Source: Candidatus Anaerostipes excrementavium
Lineage (GTDB): Bacteria; Bacillota; Clostridia; Lachnospirales; Lachnospiraceae
Direction of reading: 5' to 3'
DNA: 56,615 nucleotides
Assembly (NCBI GenBank): GCA_019114985.1
Contig: DXEM01000016.1
Location: 1-56,615, forward strand
In this document: piece after piece, positions 51,458-56,615 of the stretch
Layout of the letters: each line of letters begins with the position of its first letter
Numbering within the stretch: the first letter of the stretch is position 1
Program-made: the position numbers and the translations under genes
The notes under the pieces: generated by a model
What the model saw: the letters and a program-made list of their open reading frames with translations, nothing else
Databases searched by the model: none
What the model was told of the DNA's origin: nothing

Positions 51458-51913
51458 TTAGTCATCCACAGCGTGGACAAACAATTGATAAATTTCATCT
51501 GGTGTCTCTGCATGAATCACTTTTTCAACGCTCTCTGCTTCGGAAAATAATTCAGACATTGCCTGTAACGCTTCCATATGTGATTCCGGATCCGTTGCTG
51601 CCAAAGTAACCAAAACTCTGACATCATGCCCATCTTCCCGAAACCTTACCGGTTCACGAAGCAAAGTGATTGCAATCTGCCGCTTTAATACACCCTGATC
51701 CGCACTGCCATGAATCAATGCAAGATTTTCACACAGCACATAATACGGCCCTAATTTTTCGGTATTTTTAATAATCTCATCTGCGTATCTGGCTTCGCAA
51801 TATCCTCCTTTCGTTAATGGTTCTACCGCTTCATAAATCGCCTCCTTCCAATCCTTAACCCCGGGAATTATCCGGACATTTTCTGGTTTTAACAAGTTAT
51901 AAATTTCTTTCAT
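51458..51913 (-). CDS. PTS IIA component (ascorbate/mannitol type)
   Basis: 151 residues with the phospho-His in ENLALIHGSADQGV (about 62-75) and the IAITLLREPVRF and VRVLVTLAATDPESHMEAL blocks. The ATG at 51913 follows AGGAGGGATC and overlaps the regulator stop by 4 bases. It resembles the C-terminal domain of the regulator encoded upstream (both carry NVRII/NIQII-type openings), a sign of domain duplication. Confidence 0.9.
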   Translation of the reverse strand: MKEIYNLLKPENVRIIPGVKDWKEAIYEAVEPLTKGGYCEARYADEIIKNTEKLGPYYVLCENLALIHGSADQGVLKRQIAITLLREPVRFREDGHDVRVLVTLAATDPESHMEALQAMSELFSEAESVEKVIHAETPDEIYQLFVHAVDD

Positions 51914-53964
51914 GATCCCTCCTGTAACATGTGATAAATAACATCTTGCACCTCTTTCACACTTCTGCATTTGCAGATCCGTTCCGTATTTTCCTCCTCT
52001 TTAAAAATCGTCATGATTTCATTTAGGATTTTAATATGTCTGGTCTGATCCTGCGTAGAAAGCACTAGAATAATTTTGGCCTTTCTTTCTTTTTGATCCT
52101 GCGTCCAAAAAGTCACCGGCTCCTGGAATATGGTCAATGCAATTCCCAATAGATTGGCTCCGGCCTCTATTTCGGAATGTGCCAGCACAACATGATCTGT
52201 TATAAACATATAGGGGCCATACTTCTTTGTCTTCTGAATCATACTCTCAATATAGGACTCCTCAATCGATCCATCCTCCACAAGACTCTCCGATGCCGTA
52301 TAAATTGCATCTTTCCAATCCATTGGCTGCTGTATGATCTGTATATTGGACGGTTTTAAGGTCTGACAGATGCCATCCCCATAGTGATTTTTCCTTCGAT
52401 AAGTTTCTAAAATCAAATTAGAACAGTATTCCGTTAATTCTTTTTTGAATTTCAGAAGATCCTCTTCCTCCATATATTTCTTCGCGATTTCTGTAATCTG
52501 ATAGACATTCAGGCTTCCTTGATTCTCATACTTCATACATTTTTTTAAAATGCTGATCCTGTCATTATCCGTAAGAATCGGATGAACCATGATCAGGTTT
52601 TCCTCATTTTCAATGACCATCGTGGAAATCACCATATTATATCCATGATCCTTTCGATATTCTTTCATGGAAATCATATCAACGGTCTCAGCATTCGGCA
52701 CCAATGTATAGATTTCTTCACGAATCATATTTGCAGTGCTCAGTCCATTGGGACAAACAACCAAAATATTCAGTTTTTCTTCTTCCGGGTGTGTTCCGGA
52801 ATTGATAAAAGCGCCAAAATGAAGGGCGAGATAGGCAGCTTCCCCTTCCGGAATCGGAACCTCAATCTCTCGTTCCAACTCTCTGCATGCCTGGCTGGTG
52901 ATTTCAAACAAATCTCCATATTCATTCTTTATATCATCCAGCATTGGATTTTCCAGCTGAATTCCATAATGATACCGATATAACGAAGTCTTTAAGTGGG
53001 ATGTAATCGCCTGAATTAATTCGTCCTCCCGGTCAAAACTGACGCATGCAATTCTGGAAAAAGCTCTCACTAGGATTATGGAGAGCTTATGGACTTCCCT
53101 CCCGTCTGTTCCATTCATAATATCTGCTGATATACTTTGAACTCTGGATCCTAATAAATGCAACGTCAAATAAAGCAGTTCGCCTTCCTCTAATTCACTG
53201 AAATATTCCTGAGCCAGCATAAATTCTTTCGTATGAACGATCTCCTGTTTCTGTCCCTCTGTAAATTCCATCGTTTCTGTCCGACTTTCAATCGTTGAAA
53301 AAAATACAGCGATCGAATACAGAATTCCTGTAACATATTGAATATCCAGTGCTTCTTCAATATTTTTCAGTTTTTTAAGAATCGCCTGGACCTTTTCCAG
53401 ATTTTCCACAGGAAGTATCCCTTTTTTATAAAAATCTGCTATAGAACTGAAATATAAGAAATAAATACTTCTTTTTTTCACCAAATCGCCAACAATATGG
53501 TAACCTTTCTTGTTGTCATAACAAAAATAAAGCTGGAACTTCGCTATCTCATCGGATGCTGCTTTTAAATCTTTGATAATTGTATTCCTGCTTACCTGAC
53601 AAAGGTCCATAAAATCATCAATGTGCATATTTCTGCTTCGAAGCAATACCGAACATATGATAATCTTCATTCTTTCTTCCGGAGAAAAAATATAAGCTAA
53701 TTTCAGAGGAATCTCTTTTAGCCGTTTCCTGATCTTTGCCTTTTGTTTTTTCCCAATCAAGATACCCTTTTTACGCTCGATTTCCAATGGCGGCATTTGC
53801 TGCGCCTCCAGCCATTCATTAATCTTACGGATGTCATAATACGCACTTCTTTTGGAAATACTCTTTTCATCAGCAATCTGCTGTATCGTCGTATAGCCGT
53901 CTTTGTACAAGAGATATTCCAATATTTCATAGCATCTTACATTCAAGTTATAAATGATTGACAT
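51910..53964 (-). CDS. PRD-containing BglG/MtlR-type transcriptional regulator
   Basis: 684 residues: N-terminal winged helix (YTTIQQIADEKSISKRSAYYDI), second helix-turn-helix (MDLCQVSRNTIIKDL), two PRDs (about 190-420, His in LHLLGSRV and LALHFGAF), IIB-like ILVVCPNGLSTANMI and a C-terminal IIA domain with VVLAHSEI. It is regulated by phosphorylation through HPr and the PTS. GGGAGG is before the ATG at 53964. As first gene of the PTS-transketolase-deoC operon it likely controls its own operon. No clear promoter was found in the 284 bases upstream, shared with pfkA. Confidence 0.92.
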   Translation of the reverse strand: MSIIYNLNVRCYEILEYLLYKDGYTTIQQIADEKSISKRSAYYDIRKINEWLEAQQMPPLEIERKKGILIGKKQKAKIRKRLKEIPLKLAYIFSPEERMKIIICSVLLRSRNMHIDDFMDLCQVSRNTIIKDLKAASDEIAKFQLYFCYDNKKGYHIVGDLVKKRSIYFLYFSSIADFYKKGILPVENLEKVQAILKKLKNIEEALDIQYVTGILYSIAVFFSTIESRTETMEFTEGQKQEIVHTKEFMLAQEYFSELEEGELLYLTLHLLGSRVQSISADIMNGTDGREVHKLSIILVRAFSRIACVSFDREDELIQAITSHLKTSLYRYHYGIQLENPMLDDIKNEYGDLFEITSQACRELEREIEVPIPEGEAAYLALHFGAFINSGTHPEEEKLNILVVCPNGLSTANMIREEIYTLVPNAETVDMISMKEYRKDHGYNMVISTMVIENEENLIMVHPILTDNDRISILKKCMKYENQGSLNVYQITEIAKKYMEEEDLLKFKKELTEYCSNLILETYRRKNHYGDGICQTLKPSNIQIIQQPMDWKDAIYTASESLVEDGSIEESYIESMIQKTKKYGPYMFITDHVVLAHSEIEAGANLLGIALTIFQEPVTFWTQDQKERKAKIILVLSTQDQTRHIKILNEIMTIFKEEENTERICKCRSVKEVQDVIYHMLQEGS

Positions 53965-54200
53965 TCGAACCTCCCATCTTGCCTCCCTGCTTTTAGGATA
54001 ACGGATAATTTCGTTTCTAGTAAAGTCCAATAAATGTCATAAAAATTAATTTATTCTGCACAATTTGCACCATCCATTTGCTGTTCATTTCTTTGTCTTT
54101 TCGTGCAAAAAATAGACAGCAATAAAAACGACATTGTGGCTGAATAGTTACAATTTTTTAAATAAATTTTATATCATCCATAGGATAGTTCCTAAATTTG

Positions 54201-54209
54201 TGTTAAAAT
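54201..54209 (+). promoter_or_regulatory. Extended -10 promoter of pfkA
   Basis: TGTTAAAAT gives an extended -10 (TG plus TAAAAT) 40 bases before the pfkA start. No good -35 is seen, consistent with extended -10 dependence. Confidence 0.45.
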
Positions 54210-54248
54210 TAGAAAAAACAAAAAATGAGTAAATGGAGGAATTGCAGT

Positions 54249-55322
54249 ATGTTAAGAATCGGATTATTGACAAGCGGCGGCGACTGCCAGGCTTTGAATG
54301 CAGCAATGCGCGGCGTCATCAAAGGCATAAGCGCCAAGAGAGACGATTTGGAGATCTATGGCTTTCAAGATGGTTACAAAGGTTTGATGTATGGAGACTT
54401 CCATATTATGACTCCGGATGATTTCTCCGGAATCCTTACAAGAGGAGGAACGATCCTGGGAACATCCAGACAGCCTTTTAAGAAAATGAGAGTTCCGGAT
54501 GAGAATGGACTGGATAAAGTGGAAGCAATGAAATCCACCTATCACAAATTAAAACTTGACTGTCTTGTGATTTTGGGCGGCAACGGAACCCATAAATCCG
54601 CTAATATGCTTAGAGAAGAGGGGCTTAATGTCGTTACCCTTCCAAAGACAATTGATAACGACCTTTGGGGAACCGATATGACTTTCGGATTCCAGAGCGC
54701 TGTTGATATCGCCACGGATACCATCGACAAGATTCATACAACTGCTTCTTCTCACAGCCGTGTATTTATTGTAGAAGTCATGGGACATAAAGTCGGATAC
54801 GTAACACTGCATGCCGGAATCGCCGGCGGCGCGGACGTTATTTTAATTCCGGAGATTCCTTATGATATCAACGAAGTTACCAAAGTCATCAAGAAACGTT
54901 CTGAGTCCGGCAAAACATTTACAATCCTTGCAGTGGCTGAAGGAGCTATTTCCAAAGAGGATGCAAAACTTAAAAAGAAGCAGTATAAAGCAAAGCTTGC
55001 TCAGAGAAAATATCCATCCATTGCCTACGAACTGGCCGCTGAGATTGAAGAAAAGATGGACAAGGAAGTTCGCGTTACCGTTCCGGGACATACCCAAAGA
55101 GGCGGATCTCCTTGTGCATATGACCGTGTCATTGCAACACGCGTCGGCGCAGCTGCGGCTGAATTAATCCTTAACAAAGAATATGGATATATGATCGGTA
55201 TTGTCAATAATGAAACGGTCAAAGTTCCATTAAGTGAAGTTGCAGGAAAACTGAAGATGGTAGATCCAAAATCCAAACTTGTTCAGGAAGCAAAAGCTAT
55301 CGGTATCAGCTTTGGAGATTAA
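54249..55322 (+). CDS. pfkA: 6-phosphofructokinase
   Basis: 357 residues, starting MLRIGLLTSGGDCQALNAA. Substrate blocks PKTIDND (about 142-148), HTTASSHSRVFIVEVMG and PGHTQRGGSPCAYD are present. The nucleotide loop reads LGGNGTHKSA with Asn where E. coli has Asp103, Gly at position 104 and Lys at position 124. Gly104 with Lys124 is the combination of actinomycete-type ATP-PFKs, while PPi enzymes normally have Asp104 with Lys124 (family knowledge). ATP use is thus more likely, but the donor should be tested. GGAGG lies before the ATG at 54249; monocistronic. Confidence 0.93.
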   Translation: MLRIGLLTSGGDCQALNAAMRGVIKGISAKRDDLEIYGFQDGYKGLMYGDFHIMTPDDFSGILTRGGTILGTSRQPFKKMRVPDENGLDKVEAMKSTYHKLKLDCLVILGGNGTHKSANMLREEGLNVVTLPKTIDNDLWGTDMTFGFQSAVDIATDTIDKIHTTASSHSRVFIVEVMGHKVGYVTLHAGIAGGADVILIPEIPYDINEVTKVIKKRSESGKTFTILAVAEGAISKEDAKLKKKQYKAKLAQRKYPSIAYELAAEIEEKMDKEVRVTVPGHTQRGGSPCAYDRVIATRVGAAAAELILNKEYGYMIGIVNNETVKVPLSEVAGKLKMVDPKSKLVQEAKAIGISFGD

Positions 55323-55338
55323 GAATTGTTTTTAATAG

Positions 55339-55368
55339 AAAAGGATGCGCACACAAACGCATCCTTTT
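55339..55368. terminator. Bidirectional terminator of pfkA and the EamA gene
   Basis: AAAAGGATGCG (55339-55349) and CGCATCCTTTT (55358-55368), perfect 11-bp stem, followed by CTCATTTTATTT on the plus strand. Confidence 0.85.
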
Positions 55369-55374
55369 CTCATT

Positions 55375-56265
55375 TTATTTCTTATCAAAAACAGCCAGAG
55401 CTGTAACGCCTCCGATAATACAAACCATCCCCAGGATATCCATAGCTCCAAAGACCTGTCCAAGAACCGCTGCTGATAAAATCGATGCCGCCAAGGGCTC
55501 TACACATCCAAACATACTGCCCTTTACCGGTCCCAGCAAAGCGACTCCATGCAGATAGCATCCGAACGCTATGATTGTACCAATCAGGACCACGCCTGCC
55601 ATCATCAAAACCGTCATAGAATCCCAATTCCCAGGTACTTCCCAGACCTTCGTTACTGGAGCCGCCAGGATTCCTCCCACAAGCATCCCCCATCCAACAG
55701 TTTCTAAGGTACCAAACTCTTCCAACAGCTTTTTCGGCTGTATATTATACACGGCACAGGTCACAGCTGAAATCAGTCCCCATGCCAGCGCCTGCTCTGT
55801 AATTGCCAGACTCTTTATATTCCCATGAGTCGCCAGCATAAAAACGCCGATAATAACAGATGCCAGTACCGTTACTTCCAAAAGCCTCGGCATCCTTTTC
55901 TCTTTTCCTAAACAAAACAGCATGATCAGAACCGGCGCAAGATATTGCAGCACCGTAGCCGTACCCGGATTAGAATACTGCACCGCCAGAAAATAGGACA
56001 TCTGACAAGCCGCCATTCCAAAAATACAGAAAATAAATTGGCGTACTGCAGAATCTTTCCGTTTCCAAACATCAAAAATCTTCATTCCACGTTTTGCCCA
56101 TGCCGCTGCCAGCATCAAGGCCCCGGCAGATAACAATCTGACAGTGACTAGCCAAACTGCTGTGAGCTCTTTTACATCAAATAAATATTTTCCCATGACC
56201 CCGGACAGCCCCCAGCAGGAACCTCCGATAATGGCAAAACAAATTCCTTTGGCACTTCGACTCAT
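55375..56265 (-). CDS. EamA-family (drug/metabolite) transporter
   Basis: 296 residues with ten hydrophobic segments in two EamA repeats: GGSCWGLSGVMGKYLF in the first and ISAVTCAVYNIQPKKLL and EPLAASILSAAVLG in the second. Such proteins export amino acids or other metabolites. The ATG at 56265 has AAAGGA upstream and matches where homology begins; the longer in-frame start at 56373 is rejected. Alone in its transcription unit. Confidence 0.9.
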   Translation of the reverse strand: MSRSAKGICFAIIGGSCWGLSGVMGKYLFDVKELTAVWLVTVRLLSAGALMLAAAWAKRGMKIFDVWKRKDSAVRQFIFCIFGMAACQMSYFLAVQYSNPGTATVLQYLAPVLIMLFCLGKEKRMPRLLEVTVLASVIIGVFMLATHGNIKSLAITEQALAWGLISAVTCAVYNIQPKKLLEEFGTLETVGWGMLVGGILAAPVTKVWEVPGNWDSMTVLMMAGVVLIGTIIAFGCYLHGVALLGPVKGSMFGCVEPLAASILSAAVLGQVFGAMDILGMVCIIGGVTALAVFDKK

Positions 56266-56505
56266 ATATTTTTTCCTTTCTTCTTTCGTTACATTGCCTA
56301 CTATCATATCATAAACGCCATATTCCTGTAAAATCATATTCTTCATCCACAAATTGTGTAAAAATTTTTGCAAAATTTTCTATCTGTCCAAATTTTTTAT
56401 TTAACGTTACAATATGTTCATAGGGTTGGAATGGGGTACGAAAAGAGTTCCATTCTGCCCGTCCTACACAAGGACAATACAAAGAGAAAAGGAGGAATAT
56501 GAAAA

Positions 56506-56615
56506 ATGGTAGGAATTATTCTTGCTACACATGGCGATTTTGCCAAAGGGATCCTGCAGTCCGGATCTATGATCTTCGGTGACCAGCCGAATGTTGCGGC
56601 TGTAACATTACAGCC
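56506..56615 (+). CDS. PTS mannose-family IIA, N-terminal part (runs off window)
   Basis: The first 36 codons read [19 protein letters not shown] and onward, the start of a PTS EIIA type 4 (mannose/sorbose) protein; His9 is the phospho-acceptor. GGAGG is 10 bases upstream. A TACAAT -10 lies near 56409 and the leader contains a GAATGG/CCATTC hairpin (about 56428-56455). The remaining IIB, IIC and IID genes would lie beyond the window. Confidence 0.85.
   Translation, partial: MVGIILATHGDFAKGILQSGSMIFGDQPNVAAVTLQ

Noticed and set aside
1-56615. CRISPR arrays, tRNA or rRNA genes, insertion sequences, prophage
   Set aside because: No repeat-spacer pattern, cloverleaf, transposase, integrase or phage structural gene was seen by reading.

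Overview
The window looks like chromosomal DNA of an anaerobic gut Firmicute, most likely a Lachnospiraceae member (inference). The grounds are moderately AT-rich DNA, strong AGGAGG ribosome binding sites, many PTS operons with BglG/MtlR-type regulators, a T-box upstream of ileS, YARHG and LytTR proteins, and scavenging of lipoate. No tRNA, rRNA, CRISPR array, insertion sequence or prophage was seen. Most genes lie on the minus strand.

Left end (1-10500). A galactitol-type PTS fragment (IIC, aldo/keto reductase, IIB) has a clear promoter and a palindromic operator. Next come an L,D-transpeptidase-fold protein, a LytTR regulator with a LiaF-like membrane protein, and a three-gene run: an EF-G-like Tet(M)-family GTPase fused to a Rae1/YacP nuclease domain, a tyrosine phosphatase and an SGNH hydrolase. 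An AlbA/Schlafen-type ATP-binding gene sits just upstream of the GTPase gene, between two near-identical 67-bp copies of one promoter region. A GNAT/HxlR pair follows.

Central catabolic operon (10566-21344, minus). One promoter at 21316-21344 appears to drive 13 closely packed genes: E1 alpha, E1 beta, dihydrolipoyl dehydrogenase, a free-standing lipoyl domain, an E2 catalytic domain, a zinc alcohol dehydrogenase, galactitol-type PTS IIB-IIA-IIC, a 32-residue membrane protein absent from standard ORF lists, a RuBisCO-like protein (RLP), an MBL-fold hydrolase and lipoate-protein ligase. A PRD regulator is divergent at 21466. The order suggests uptake and phosphorylation of a polyol or sugar acid, oxidation, RLP enolate chemistry, then thiamine/lipoate cleavage to an acyl-CoA. 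I know of no described pathway with this composition, so it is the main candidate for a new system.

Middle (23480-37400). This holds an RND/MMPL exporter with a coiled-coil secreted partner and a TetR regulator, then a purine module (FAD, 2Fe-2S and molybdopterin subunits of a xanthine dehydrogenase-type enzyme, a MobA-like transferase, xpt). A structured leader ending in an intrinsic terminator precedes the module. Further on are an uncharacterised HEIGH-containing protein, a candidate small RNA with its own promoter and terminator, nth, a small membrane protein and a membrane Ser/Thr kinase divergent from a helix-turn-helix protein.

Right part (37944-56615). A fructose/tagatose-type operon (RpiR regulator, PfkB kinase, PTS IIB-C-A, class II aldolase) is followed by ileS with its T-box. 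A YARHG lipoprotein with CxxC clusters comes next. An ascorbate-family PTS operon (PRD regulator, IIA, IIC, IIB, split transketolase, deoC) points to pentose-phosphate-level use of an unknown pentose-like substrate. pfkA, an EamA transporter and the start of a mannose-family PTS IIA close the window.
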